DNA of 64,000 bases, taken from positions 6,109,001-6,173,000 of the forward strand of contig NZ_CP017641.1 of the NCBI RefSeq assembly GCF_001983935.1, in the 5' to 3' direction. Positions 36,514-46,491 of this stretch are shown piece after piece. A program made the translations under genes and the position numbers. This DNA comes from Fuerstiella marisgermanici (GTDB lineage Bacteria > Planctomycetota > Planctomycetia > Planctomycetales > Planctomycetaceae). The first letter of the stretch is position 1, and every line of letters begins with the position of its first letter. The notes under the pieces are model-generated. The model made no database searches, was not told the origin of the DNA, and saw only the letters and a program-made list of their open reading frames with translations.

Positions 36514-37179
36514 TTAGTGCTCGGCGGCTTCGTCCTCCGTCGCCCGCTGGTGTCGACGATAGTCCCACAGCACCAGCTGGAATGCGAAAAGGTCGTAAGT
36601 AGCGTGAGCGGTCATGGGGATCAGCAGGTTGGGCGTCGGATCGGCCGACATTAATGCGGTCAGGTACAGTCCAACCAACCCGGCCAGCCACGCGTACATC
36701 GGCGTGACAGCGTGAGCCAGGCCGAACAGAACGTTCATGACAACGATCGCCAACGTTGGATTCCACGCCTTGCCCCACTGGTACAACAAGCCTCGAAACA
36801 GCACCTCTTCGCAGACACCCGCCAACAGCGCGAGGAACACGATGTCGATAAAGCGACACTTTTCCAGTAGCGGTCCCAGCATGTCTCGCAGGAACTTTCG
36901 AATCTGTTGAAGGCCGTTACTGTTGGATAACCATGCAGCGGCCAGCAGCAACAGCATGGGAATCGTTGCCAGCAGGCCCAGTCCGAAATCGTGCAGCGAC
37001 CATGTCAGTTCGCCCGTCGGAGGAATGCCGATCAGCCAGCCAACCAAAATGGCGACGACCAGCAGGCCGCCTTCGAACAGCCCGGCGCTGATCAGGAACT
37101 GTGAAACCGTCATCGGTTCCGGTTGAGGGATTTCGTCGGGCATCGTTGGCAATTTAAGTTCAGAGGCGTGTGACTGCAT
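36514..37179 (-). CDS. CPBP-family intramembrane metalloprotease
   Basis: About 221 residues from the ATG at 37179 (37143 also possible; no ribosome site decides). Six or more membrane helices. The family motifs are CEEVLFRGLLYQ (paired glutamates and arginine), FGLAHAVTP and the third histidine motif TAHATYD. Such proteins (Rce1/ABI family) cleave prenylated proteins or peptides, or serve in bacteriocin immunity; substrate unknown. Alone on its strand. Confidence 0.88.
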   Translation of the reverse strand: MQSHASELKLPTMPDEIPQPEPMTVSQFLISAGLFEGGLLVVAILVGWLIGIPPTGELTWSLHDFGLGLLATIPMLLLLAAAWLSNSNGLQQIRKFLRDMLGPLLEKCRFIDIVFLALLAGVCEEVLFRGLLYQWGKAWNPTLAIVVMNVLFGLAHAVTPMYAWLAGLVGLYLTALMSADPTPNLLIPMTAHATYDLFAFQLVLWDYRRHQRATEDEAAEH

Positions 37180-37328
37180 TGAAGCGAATTGTAGTCGTCG
37201 TGTCGCCCGAGAAACCTGGCATTCGCGCGAAGGGCCAGGAAACAGCCTGATGCCACACCGACAACCTGCCGTCACCGCAGCAATAGTGGCATGTCGATTC
37301 GACGGTGGGTATCGTTACAGCGTGTTCC

Positions 37329-37416
37329 GCTGACTTGTGGCCGCGGAACAAGCGTTTCGTACTATCAATGCTGTTTGCCACGAGCCCGAATCGTCCGCGA
37401 CAAAAGGTAAACTGCT
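37329..37416. repeat. 88-bp dispersed intergenic repeat, copy 2
   Basis: Ungapped match to 25020-25107, about 71 of 88 identical. Here the first part can pair as GTTCCGC (37325-37331) with GCGGAAC (37343-37349), a perfect 7-bp stem not kept in copy 1. It lies about 55 bp upstream of the dehydrogenase gene. Confidence 0.75.
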
Positions 37417-37470
37417 CTAGCGATCGCCGTCAAAACGATCCTATGCCATTCGTTCAGGAAACCCTCAACC

Positions 37471-40400
37471 ATGCCAGCGAATCGACCTGTCTATCTCGGC
37501 CCTGTGGCGTTGTTGGTGCTGCCTTTATTGGCAGTCTTCGTGGCGAGGACATCGCTGGCAGACGAAGCCGTTCAACGGCCACTGTGGACGACGTCCAAAA
37601 TCACAGGATCACCCGAACCGCCGCCGCCGCTAAAGCAGGTGTTGCGATATCCGAAGTTAAAATTTGATCAACCGCTGTACATTGAACTCGATCCCGCAAA
37701 GCAGCGACTGTGGGTCATCACTCGTGATGCGAAAGTGTTTTCTTTATGCGACGAACCCGACGTCGAAGCCGGCGATTTGTTTGTGGACCTGAAGGACGTG
37801 TTCAAGCAGTTGTCGCCGCATCCGACTGCCGCTCGCGTCAACACGGCATACGGACTGGCGTTTCATCCGGACTATCCGAAGGTGCCCGTGTGCTGGCTGA
37901 CTTATACGATGGTCGACGGCCAACGCGGAACTCACTTGGAAGATGGAACTCGTCTGTCTCGCTTTCACGTGACCTTCGATGACAACGGTGTTCCACGTTG
38001 CAACGTTTCCAGCGAAAAGGTGCTGATTGCGTGGGCCGAAGGCGGCCACAACGGTGCGTGCCTTTGCTTCGGACCGGACGGGTATCTTTATGTTTCGGCG
38101 GGCGATGCGGACGTACCGAATCCGCCGGATCCGCGTCGAGCCGGTCAGGACGTGACCAACGTGCTATCGACCGTGCTGCGCATTGACGTGAATCCGACGG
38201 ACGACGGGCCGCTGTATCGCATTCCACCGGACAACCCGTTTGCAGCGAACACGTCGACTGCTTCAAGGAACGCACCTTCATCGAAGGCGGATGCAGACGT
38301 CGCGAGTGCATTGACTTATTCCAGAGAAGAAGCGTTGCCAGAAATCTGGGCGTACGGATTTCGCAATCCGTGGAAGATGAATTTCGGACCGGACGGGCAG
38401 TTGTGGGTCGGCGATGTCGGTTGGGAAATGTATGAAATGATTTACAACGTGAAGCCCGGCGGCAACTACGGGTGGAGCGTCATGGAGGGCCCGCAGTCCG
38501 TCATCCCCGATGCCAAACGAGGCCCAACGCCCATCCTGCCACCAGCCGTTGCGTACTCTCACACAGAAGGCGCTTCGATCACCGGCGGGTTTGTTTATCA
38601 AGGGACAAAGTTTCCTGAACTGCGCGGCAAGTACATCTTCGGCGACTATGAGACTCGCCGCATCTGGGCGGCAACAATCACACCGCACGACGACGGGCGC
38701 GCGGATACGCTTGAGAACCTCACCGACCTTGTATCGCCGTCGGTCCGCATCGTAGCGTTCGGAGAAGATTCAGAAGGTGAACTGTTGCTGCTGCATTTCA
38801 GCGAAGGCACCGTCTACGAACTACAGCGTAATGAGCAGGCAGGTGAGCCGACTTCATTTCCGAAGCGGTTGAGTGAAACGGGACTCTTTGCCGACATAAA
38901 AACGAAGACGCCAGCCGCCGGGCTGGTTCCTTTTAAAATCAACGCGGACATGTGGCGAGACGGAGCGACCGCAACAGACCGTTGGCTGGGGCTGGCGCAT
39001 GATGAAGCGATTGAAGTGTTGCCCGCACCTCGCCGTCAGGCCGACAGCATTCGACTCGAAAACATGCACTTTCCGGACGATTCCGTGCTGGCTCAAAACA
39101 TCGCCGTGTCGGACGAATCCGGCAGCGACGTGCTTGTGGAAACTCAGGTGCTGCACTTTGATGGCACAGCGTGGAACGGCTACAGCTATGTCTGGAACGC
39201 GGAGCAAACGGACGCACAACTGGCTCCGGCGGCCGGTGTCGAACTTTCGCTGGCTGAACTGGGCGACTTCCCTCAGCACCGCCGCTGGACGGTACATTCT
39301 CGCAGCGAATGCATGAGGTGCCACAACACCTGGGCGGGCGGCCCGCTGGCGTTCACGATTCCGCAATTGGATGTCCGCGACGATCACGGTTCCACATCCA
39401 ATCAAATTGAACGCCTGAAAACTGCGGGCCTGCTTTCCGGCGACATTTTGAACGACAGCGAACGTCTGGCCGCTGCGTGGCCACCGATCACCGATCCGAC
39501 GGACGAAACAGCGGACGTGGCGGCTCGCGCGCGAGCGTACCTGTCGGTCAACTGCTCTCACTGTCACCAAAACGGAGCGGGCGGCACGGCGACCATCGAC
39601 CTGCGACACATTCCCAAACTGGACGACATGAAGACCGTCGGCGCAACGCCGATGCAAGGCGTGTTTCAAATCGCAGGTGGCGCGATCGTGGCGGCCGGTC
39701 AGCCGTCGAAGTCCGTGCTGCTGTATCGAACCGCCTGCTGTGGTCGCGGCCGCATGCCTCATATCGGTTCCCGCGAAGTGGACGTGGAAGGCGTGAAGCT
39801 GCTGCGGAAATGGATCGCCTCAATGGATGAAGACTCCGCTTCAGAAATCGCACCGTCACTGGCGTCGACGTCTGCCGCTTTGGAATTGGTGGCCGAACTG
39901 GATGACGGATCATTGTCAGCCACAGATCGAGAGCGCTGGCTGGTGAAGGCTCGCGAGGCGCCGCCGGAAATTCGCAATCTGTTCACTCGCTTTCAACCGT
40001 TTGAGTATCGTCAGCAACTGAACCGGCAACTCGATCCGGAAATGCTACTGGCGATCAACGGCGACGCCGCACGCGGAGCCACGTTATTTGCCGACAAACG
40101 CAATCAGTGCATTACCTGTCACCGGATCGGCCAACAGGGCGGCCAAATCGGCCCAGCACTGGACGACGTCGGCAAACGCCTGAAGCCGCACGAGATCCTG
40201 ACATCGATTCTGGAACCATCAAAAAAGATCGACCCCAAATTCGCCGCATGGACGGCACTCACAACCGAAGGTCAGGTGCATTCCGGCTTGCTGACCGAAC
40301 GCACAGACACGAAGGTGGCGCTGCGGAATGCGAAGGGTGACGACGTGCAAATTCCACGCGAAGATCTGGAAGAACTCATCCAACAAACCACGTCACTAAT

Positions 40401-40491
40401 GCCGGACCGACTGTTGAACGATCTGAGCGACGAACAGATCGCGGATTTGTTGAGTTATCTAGTGTCGCCAACGACAGACGTACAGCCGTAA
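37471..40491 (+). CDS. PQQ-type (HHIP/GDH-like) dehydrogenase fused to cytochrome c domains
   Basis: A 1006-residue exported protein with a signal peptide or anchor (about 1-33). Residues 65-450 form a six-bladed propeller of the soluble glucose dehydrogenase/HHIP type, with EIWAYGFRNPWKMNFGPDGQ and GDVGWEMYEMIYNVKPGGNYGW as hallmark strands. Three c-type haem motifs follow: CMRCH (C614), CSHCH (C695) and CITCH (C880). The last block (GGQIGPALDDVGKRLKP through SILEPSKKIDPKF) is the planctomycete/verrucomicrobial haem-binding domain. It probably oxidises an unknown sugar or aldose and passes electrons through its own haems. Common in Planctomycetes. Confidence 0.9.
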   Translation: MPANRPVYLGPVALLVLPLLAVFVARTSLADEAVQRPLWTTSKITGSPEPPPPLKQVLRYPKLKFDQPLYIELDPAKQRLWVITRDAKVFSLCDEPDVEAGDLFVDLKDVFKQLSPHPTAARVNTAYGLAFHPDYPKVPVCWLTYTMVDGQRGTHLEDGTRLSRFHVTFDDNGVPRCNVSSEKVLIAWAEGGHNGACLCFGPDGYLYVSAGDADVPNPPDPRRAGQDVTNVLSTVLRIDVNPTDDGPLYRIPPDNPFAANTSTASRNAPSSKADADVASALTYSREEALPEIWAYGFRNPWKMNFGPDGQLWVGDVGWEMYEMIYNVKPGGNYGWSVMEGPQSVIPDAKRGPTPILPPAVAYSHTEGASITGGFVYQGTKFPELRGKYIFGDYETRRIWAATITPHDDGRADTLENLTDLVSPSVRIVAFGEDSEGELLLLHFSEGTVYELQRNEQAGEPTSFPKRLSETGLFADIKTKTPAAGLVPFKINADMWRDGATATDRWLGLAHDEAIEVLPAPRRQADSIRLENMHFPDDSVLAQNIAVSDESGSDVLVETQVLHFDGTAWNGYSYVWNAEQTDAQLAPAAGVELSLAELGDFPQHRRWTVHSRSECMRCHNTWAGGPLAFTIPQLDVRDDHGSTSNQIERLKTAGLLSGDILNDSERLAAAWPPITDPTDETADVAARARAYLSVNCSHCHQNGAGGTATIDLRHIPKLDDMKTVGATPMQGVFQIAGGAIVAAGQPSKSVLLYRTACCGRGRMPHIGSREVDVEGVKLLRKWIASMDEDSASEIAPSLASTSAALELVAELDDGSLSATDRERWLVKAREAPPEIRNLFTRFQPFEYRQQLNRQLDPEMLLAINGDAARGATLFADKRNQCITCHRIGQQGGQIGPALDDVGKRLKPHEILTSILEPSKKIDPKFAAWTALTTEGQVHSGLLTERTDTKVALRNAKGDDVQIPREDLEELIQQTTSLMPDRLLNDLSDEQIADLLSYLVSPTTDVQP

Positions 40492-40546
40492 TCTGCGGAA
40501 ACGCCTTGAGACGCTCGGCAGCCGGTGCGCGAACTCAACCGGAGCC

Positions 40547-41392
40547 CTACCACTGGTCCGCCGAAGCGTCTGCCGATAACTTCGTCCACAATTCGCGTTG
40601 CGTATCGCTTAAGAACTCAGGCGCGTTTGCGGGCAAGCGATTCAACTGAATTGCTGTATTTAACACAACTCCCCACTCCCCTTGTAGCTTCTGCAGTTGA
40701 GGTGCAAGCCAGAGTTCTAACTCTCGATCCTGTTCATCAGATAGGAGCAATTCATAGGAAAGTGCAGCCACCATCGAGGATACAACGGCACGTTTTAGTC
40801 GTCGTTCGCGATGGCCGCTATATTCCATCTGCTGTTCGGCCGTCAATGTGTCGTCGAGTGTCTTTCGCCACAAGGGTTGCTTGCTGAGATTCGATGGTCC
40901 TGGTCTCCCTTCGGCGTCGCCACTCAGGTCATAGTACGAACCTCCGCCGCGGTTACGGGGACCTGACCTCGTCTCAAGCCAGAATCCGGTCGGTCTCTCA
41001 CATACCGTAAACGTAACAAACGGCGCACTCTCCTCCTGTCCCGGACCAGTGACGGTCTTCTCGTTGACCCGGAACGTATACTGTTCGGGAACTGGCGGCA
41101 TCCTTCTGACAATCCCCTGTTCAATGGATTCAAGTGCCGCCTTGCTGTACTGCTCGGCCGCGCCGCGTGCGGCTAGTTTCAACCGTCGGGTTTCCGCAGC
41201 ATTCAGATCGAACACACGCTGCATGTCGTCAACCTCCACAGCGCGGTGGGCGGCCAGAACTCTGGTCAACTCGTGACAAATCTCGCTGGCGATGTGTTCG
41301 ATGATCGCATTCTTGTTCTCTTGTTCCTCGTCCGCCAGCATCAGGCCGGCACCGAAGAAGAGCAAAGAAAGCAGTGCGAGTTTCGTTTTCAT
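40547..41392 (-). CDS. exported hypothetical protein
   Basis: 281 residues. A clear signal peptide (MKTKLALLSLLFFGAGLMLA) is followed by a charged, mostly helical body with no recognised domain and no cysteines in haem-like spacing. The word RQLxxLARGAAEQYSKAAL near 75-95 suggests a helical bundle. Convergent with the dehydrogenase gene. Function unknown. Confidence 0.75.
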   Translation of the reverse strand: MKTKLALLSLLFFGAGLMLADEEQENKNAIIEHIASEICHELTRVLAAHRAVEVDDMQRVFDLNAAETRRLKLAARGAAEQYSKAALESIEQGIVRRMPPVPEQYTFRVNEKTVTGPGQEESAPFVTFTVCERPTGFWLETRSGPRNRGGGSYYDLSGDAEGRPGPSNLSKQPLWRKTLDDTLTAEQQMEYSGHRERRLKRAVVSSMVAALSYELLLSDEQDRELELWLAPQLQKLQGEWGVVLNTAIQLNRLPANAPEFLSDTQRELWTKLSADASADQW

Positions 41393-41486
41393 AACCGGAC
41401 CTCCCCGTAAATGGTGCAGACCGCTGGGCGCATTATCAGTTTCAGACGCGGAACCGGCAACTAACCGGAGGGCACAACAATGTTGC

Positions 41487-43976
41487 TCACTCGAGATCGA
41501 AGCGAGGGAATTTTTTGCCGCTGTCGATCGCCTGATCAGCGATGTCGAAATACTTTCTTAAAGCGGCGGCGTAGGCGAGTTTCGCGGCGGGTTGTTCTTC
41601 CTTTGCGATGAAGCGTCGACGATTGTTCCACAGTAGACGCACGGATTCGGCACACCAGAGCGCACTGCGGTGACTGCATCGAATTGGTTGGCGATTGACG
41701 ATGACGTTTACGGGATTCGTGTGCAGCTGCGGGAATTGTCGGACGGCAATCCAACTGCTTTGGTCAACTGCAATATCGAATTCCAGGTCATGAGGCTCCC
41801 CGTCCGCTTCCACATTGGCAGACGCGACGACTTCGCCGTTCTTGATCACTTCCACCAGTCGTTGCCCGCCCTTCACAAAGCCCGTATTGCGTTCGGCGTG
41901 AAGGTTGACGGTGTCGCCCGCCATTCTTGGACCGGCCGATGGCATGAGAGTTCCGTAGGCGACGGCCTTCGGTTGCTCCGGAGCAAACGCAACCGTTGTT
42001 TGTACCTTGACGGTTTTCGATTCGTCTAAAGAAACGGATTGCGGTCCCGGTGCCTGACCGTTCACGCGATATCGCAATGCGTGCGCAAATCCGTCCGATA
42101 CATATGACTGCCCGGCCGCGACGCCTTTGCACCAGGTTGGAAAATCAACCCTGTCAACATTCCCTAACTGCACGTACACGCGGCCCTGTCCGACTCGCAG
42201 ACTACTCATGCAGGGAAAGTCTGTTTCACCGCTAAGTTTCAGCGCGTAGCCGCAATTCATCAGATGGTACCACGTGTTCCATTCCGGAATTCGGGCCGTG
42301 TCCATCGCGCTGATGAAATCGCAAACGCCTTCGCTTGTGCTGACAAAAATCTCCATCGCTCCGCCACCGTTTAATGACGGCAATGCGTAATTGGGAAGTT
42401 TGTCCGCCGCGCGATTGGCGCTGTTCCGAAGCTCTTCCGTCGTTAAGGCACCGTCGTTGTTGTCGTCCGTCGTGTCGAACGGTTCCGCCAGCAAAACGTC
42501 GGATGCTTCGTCGGCAGACAGCTTTTGATCGCCGTCTTTGTCGAACTTTCGGATCTGCCATTCGGCGGCCAAACGAGGATCCACGTGCAGTGCCGAATGA
42601 GGATAGCCGGTGACTCCGCCCTGGTCTTTTGCCCATCGCATGACGGGCACCGTCCAGGTTGGCCAGCCCTTTTCCGCTGTTCCGTCTGATCCGGGATAAG
42701 TCTGATCCTTCAGATTCAGAAGACAGACATGCCCAAGGGCCGCAGAACCGAAGCCGCTGATTTCGAGGTCATACTTCAGGACGGTGCTGGCTTCACTGAT
42801 CGTGGCGGCGATCGGTGAAAAGTAGTTTCGCTGGTGATCGAAACACGGCCCCCAGGTTAGCACGCAGCCAACGTTCAGCCCTTCGCCTTTGACCTGCGCG
42901 AACATGTCCTGAGGCGACACGCCTTGGGTGGGATTGTCATAGTGCGAACACCCGGCCGCGTGAATGTGGTGGTCGCCGGAATAGAACCCAAACTCCTGAG
43001 GGTTGACCCAGCGTTCGAGCCGAACATCAACAGTTGTGCCACTTTCCGAAACTGAAACCTTTTGAGTTCGCCGACGATACTCTGGCCCGCGACACGACGT
43101 CAAAGTGAACTCACCGGGCGGAAGCAACACTGTGTCTCCATCGGCACGATAGATGTGTGTCTGAAAGAAAAAGTCAGGAGCCAGCCTCTTGGCCTGCGGT
43201 GGATAGATACGGTCGTCTTTGTCGCGAAATTCCAACCGAGCTGTCGTGGGCGTACCATCAAAGTCGGTAATCTTCAACTTGACGGCAACGGCCGGTTTGA
43301 TGCTGAACAACACGGGCACCTCGCTGCGGAATCCAAGATCCTGAGTCCCCTGGCCGATATCGAATACAATCGTCGCTTCTCGTTGCCCCGCGTCACTACT
43401 GTGAATCAACGCGATGGCGTATTCCACGCTCAGACCGGACAACTGCGGCGTCATTGGCGACTGATCAAACATTTCTACATCAAGAAACCGCCGCTCGCTT
43501 TCTTCGTTTTCGTTGATGTTCAGTTCCGTTTGAGCCTGCCGCTTCAGAGTGGAAGAGGCCGCTCCTGCATAAACGGCGCCGGCCTGAGGACTACCGATCT
43601 TTAAGCGGCGGGTCACTGTTGCGTCGTTCAGTACCTTGACCAACACTGGCGTGAAGCCACCCTGCTGAAGAATGGAATCACCGGGACCGCGCTGCACCTT
43701 CACCCGTAGTTCCGGATTGATGGACACGACAAACAGCGCGTGACGATCGAGCGTCTCCTGCAGCTTCCGTTGATCGCCTTCTTTGATGGCAGCCTTCAGT
43801 GCCGTTGAAGTGGCTTCCGGCAGCGGAGTTCCAAGGTAGACAAATGCGTCCATCAATCGAGCGACGTTTGCTGCCAGCGGCTGAGTGGCCACCCGCGGCC
43901 GAGGAACCTCATCACCTGAAACAATGCCACAGACAGCGACAGTCAGGGCGAGAAAAATTTGAACACAAGTTCGCAT
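41487..43976 (-). CDS. CehA/McbA-family PHP-like metallohydrolase with EF-hands
   Basis: 829 residues from the ATG at 43976, after a signal peptide (MRTCVQIFLALTVAVCGIVS). A beta-rich region (about 60-340) leads to FGFYSGDHHIHAAGCSHYD, the HxH metal site of PHP-like CehA/McbA proteins. Two EF-hand-like calcium loops follow (DKDGDQKLSADEA and DDNNDGALTTEEL, about 495-545), which divide the metal domain. Relatives hydrolyse carbamates or act on carbohydrates; here the substrate is unknown. Periplasmic location is likely. Single gene. Confidence 0.82.
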   Translation of the reverse strand: MRTCVQIFLALTVAVCGIVSGDEVPRPRVATQPLAANVARLMDAFVYLGTPLPEATSTALKAAIKEGDQRKLQETLDRHALFVVSINPELRVKVQRGPGDSILQQGGFTPVLVKVLNDATVTRRLKIGSPQAGAVYAGAASSTLKRQAQTELNINENEESERRFLDVEMFDQSPMTPQLSGLSVEYAIALIHSSDAGQREATIVFDIGQGTQDLGFRSEVPVLFSIKPAVAVKLKITDFDGTPTTARLEFRDKDDRIYPPQAKRLAPDFFFQTHIYRADGDTVLLPPGEFTLTSCRGPEYRRRTQKVSVSESGTTVDVRLERWVNPQEFGFYSGDHHIHAAGCSHYDNPTQGVSPQDMFAQVKGEGLNVGCVLTWGPCFDHQRNYFSPIAATISEASTVLKYDLEISGFGSAALGHVCLLNLKDQTYPGSDGTAEKGWPTWTVPVMRWAKDQGGVTGYPHSALHVDPRLAAEWQIRKFDKDGDQKLSADEASDVLLAEPFDTTDDNNDGALTTEELRNSANRAADKLPNYALPSLNGGGAMEIFVSTSEGVCDFISAMDTARIPEWNTWYHLMNCGYALKLSGETDFPCMSSLRVGQGRVYVQLGNVDRVDFPTWCKGVAAGQSYVSDGFAHALRYRVNGQAPGPQSVSLDESKTVKVQTTVAFAPEQPKAVAYGTLMPSAGPRMAGDTVNLHAERNTGFVKGGQRLVEVIKNGEVVASANVEADGEPHDLEFDIAVDQSSWIAVRQFPQLHTNPVNVIVNRQPIRCSHRSALWCAESVRLLWNNRRRFIAKEEQPAAKLAYAAALRKYFDIADQAIDSGKKFPRFDLE

Positions 43977-44062
43977 GATGCCTGATTCCTGCAGTGACAG
44001 CAAAAAGAAATCCGGGGTCCATCATAGCCTCGCCAACAATCCTATGGCATGGCAGGCCAACA

Positions 44063-46306
44063 CTACTCGTCCGCATTCTCCTGACGCACGGCTCGGCAAG
44101 TCGAGACGATGCGGATGTCGTCATAACTGACGGATTCTTCGAGGGCTTCAAAGATCGGCTTTAGACGGTCACCGCCAATATCGTCGATTACTTTGTCAAC
44201 TCGGGCAACGATGTCGGCGGGGATCCAGCGAGCCGCATCGTCGCATTTTCGCAGGCGGATGTAACTCGCCAGATGCCCGGTCACGGTGCTGGTCGCTCGA
44301 TCCAGTTGCAAGGCCACTTCGTCGCGGGTCAGACCCTGAGCGAAGAGGTCAAAATACTGCCCGGACTTTGCCGACACTTTCGGCTTCGCTGGCTTAGCAA
44401 CGTTCGTCACCGTCGTGCCCGGACGAGCCGCCGGAATCGTCAGGTCCGTTTCCAGACTGTGTTCCACACTGTACTCAGCAATCCTCGCGACAAATGCGGC
44501 GCCAAATTCTTCGAGTTTTAGCTGGCCGATGCCATAGATCTTCAACAGCACATCAACGCTGGTCGGCCGATAGCGAGCCAGTTCTCGCAGTGTCATGTCG
44601 CCAAAGATCACATACGGCGGCACGCCTCGCTGATCGGCGATGTCCATTCGCGTTTGGCGCAATGCGTCGAACAGGCCGCGATCCACACCCTCCCATTTGT
44701 CGGCGGCAGACTGCACAGTCTGACGGGTTTTGGGTCGAGCGAGCGACGGCGTGACGTCGCCCTTCAGCACGCGATTGCCTTCTTCGGTGATGACGATGAC
44801 CGAATGTTCGCCCGATCGTTTCAGGAACCCCTGCGATAACAACTGATCAATCCAGCCGCGAACCACGGCTTCGGATTCGTGCTTCAACAGGCCATAAGTG
44901 CTTAACTGATCGTGCTTGTTGTGCCGTACTTTTTTGTTGCGTGATCCTCGCAGCACCTGAGCCGTATAGTCGGCTCCGAAGCGTTGTTCCTGCCGATACA
45001 CGCTGCTGATAATTTTCTGAGCTGTCACCAGTGCGTCGTCGACAGTCTCGACTTCGTTCAGACACACATCGCAGGCTCCACAGCCAGTGGTGTGATCCAG
45101 CGTCTGGCCGAAGTGTCCGACCAGTTGCTGATGCCGACACGTCACGCTGGAGCAGAAACGTTCCATCCCGCCCAGCGCGGCGAAGGAAGCCTTGCGGTTG
45201 TCTTCGTTGTCTGACTGGTTAATCAGAAATTCCCACGTGTTGATATCGCGGCCGGAATAGATCAGGTAACACTCCGCTTCCAGCCCGTCACGCCCAGCTC
45301 GTCCACTTTCCTGCTGATACGCTTCGATGCTGCGCGGCATTTCTGCATGAATCACGTAGCGAACGTTGCTCTTATCGATCCCCATTCCGAACGCCACCGT
45401 GGCGACGATGATGTCGACCTTTTCGTCGATGAACGCTTCCTGGTGAGCTCGCCGTTGTTCAGCTTCCAACCCCGCGTGATACGGCAATGCCTTGTAGCCG
45501 AATGTCTTCAGCGTGGCGGCTGTGTCTTCCACGTTCGAGCGACTGATGCAGTACACAATTCCCGATTCATTAGGATGCCGATCGATGACCTGACGTATCT
45601 GAGACATCGCATCAGATCGCCGTTCAACTCGGTACAGCAGGTTCGGCCGGTCGAAGCTGCCAACCAAAACTTCGGCGTCGCGCAGGTCTAGCTGATCGAC
45701 GATGTCCTGCCGCACCTGTTCGGTGGCTGTCGCAGTGAAGGCATGAATCGACGCTTCCGGGAACGCCTCGCGCAGGCAATTCAGCTTTCGATACTCCGGT
45801 CGAAAATCGTGGCCCCAGTTGCTGATGCAATGAGCTTCGTCGATGGCGATAAAGCTGACGTTGGCCTCACGCAGAAATTCGATCGTGCGCGGCTGAACAA
45901 GACGTTCCGGCGCGGCGAACAGCATTTTGAGTTCGCCGGAACGTACCCGGTTGGCGACGTCCAGTCGTTCCTGAGCTGTCAGGCTGCTGTTTACGAAGGC
46001 GGCTGGGATTCCGCATTCTGTTAACGCGTCGACCTGGTCTTTCATGAGCGCGATCAGCGGACTGACGACGACTGCCATGCCGTCTCGACAAACCGCTGGA
46101 GCCTGATAACACAACGACTTTCCGCCCCCGGTCGGCAACACCGTCAGACAGTCACGACCTTCCATGGCTCCCAACATGGCTTCTCGCTGCAGCGGCCGAA
46201 ACGAATCGTAACCCCAATACTGCTTGATAGCAGCAAGAAGTTGTTCGGCATGGTCGTCGGCGGCGTCCGCCACGGCAACGGTCTCGTTGTCAGTCTGCTC
46301 CGTCAC
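44063..46306 (-). CDS. recQ: ATP-dependent DNA helicase RecQ
   Basis: 3'-5' helicase in recombination and fork repair, 747 residues. The helicase domains have Walker A TGGGKSLCY, DEAH and GMGIDKSNVRYV. A zinc-binding region ends in GCGACDVC, an RQC winged helix follows, and an HRDC domain (about 540-610) has LFDALRQTRMDIADQRGVPP. An additional C-terminal helix-turn-helix region (GLTRDEVALQLDRATSTVTG) is of the kind found on some RecQ proteins. All parts look intact. Confidence 0.95.
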   Translation of the reverse strand: MTEQTDNETVAVADAADDHAEQLLAAIKQYWGYDSFRPLQREAMLGAMEGRDCLTVLPTGGGKSLCYQAPAVCRDGMAVVVSPLIALMKDQVDALTECGIPAAFVNSSLTAQERLDVANRVRSGELKMLFAAPERLVQPRTIEFLREANVSFIAIDEAHCISNWGHDFRPEYRKLNCLREAFPEASIHAFTATATEQVRQDIVDQLDLRDAEVLVGSFDRPNLLYRVERRSDAMSQIRQVIDRHPNESGIVYCISRSNVEDTAATLKTFGYKALPYHAGLEAEQRRAHQEAFIDEKVDIIVATVAFGMGIDKSNVRYVIHAEMPRSIEAYQQESGRAGRDGLEAECYLIYSGRDINTWEFLINQSDNEDNRKASFAALGGMERFCSSVTCRHQQLVGHFGQTLDHTTGCGACDVCLNEVETVDDALVTAQKIISSVYRQEQRFGADYTAQVLRGSRNKKVRHNKHDQLSTYGLLKHESEAVVRGWIDQLLSQGFLKRSGEHSVIVITEEGNRVLKGDVTPSLARPKTRQTVQSAADKWEGVDRGLFDALRQTRMDIADQRGVPPYVIFGDMTLRELARYRPTSVDVLLKIYGIGQLKLEEFGAAFVARIAEYSVEHSLETDLTIPAARPGTTVTNVAKPAKPKVSAKSGQYFDLFAQGLTRDEVALQLDRATSTVTGHLASYIRLRKCDDAARWIPADIVARVDKVIDDIGGDRLKPIFEALEESVSYDDIRIVSTCRAVRQENADE

Positions 46307-46429
46307 TGATGTGCCTGCTGTTTAGGGCCCTTAATACTCGAGCGAATTCGCTAGCGACAAAGTATAACCGAACAGTGGTCGCAGTGAGTGGTGAGGGGCT
46401 GGCAGCCGGTGACTCTTGGCAGAATAATG

Positions 46430-46458
46430 AAAAAGCCCAGCTCTTGAAGAGCTGGGCT
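46430..46458 (-). terminator. rho-independent terminator
   Basis: On the minus strand a 10-bp or longer perfect stem (AGCCCAGCTC with GAGCTGGGCT, loop TTCAA) is followed by TTTTT. It lies about 35 bases after the stop codon of the exported gene at 46492, and ends that transcript. Confidence 0.9.
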
Positions 46459-46491
46459 GCGGAATCTTTGCGTCGAACGAACCAGAATTCG

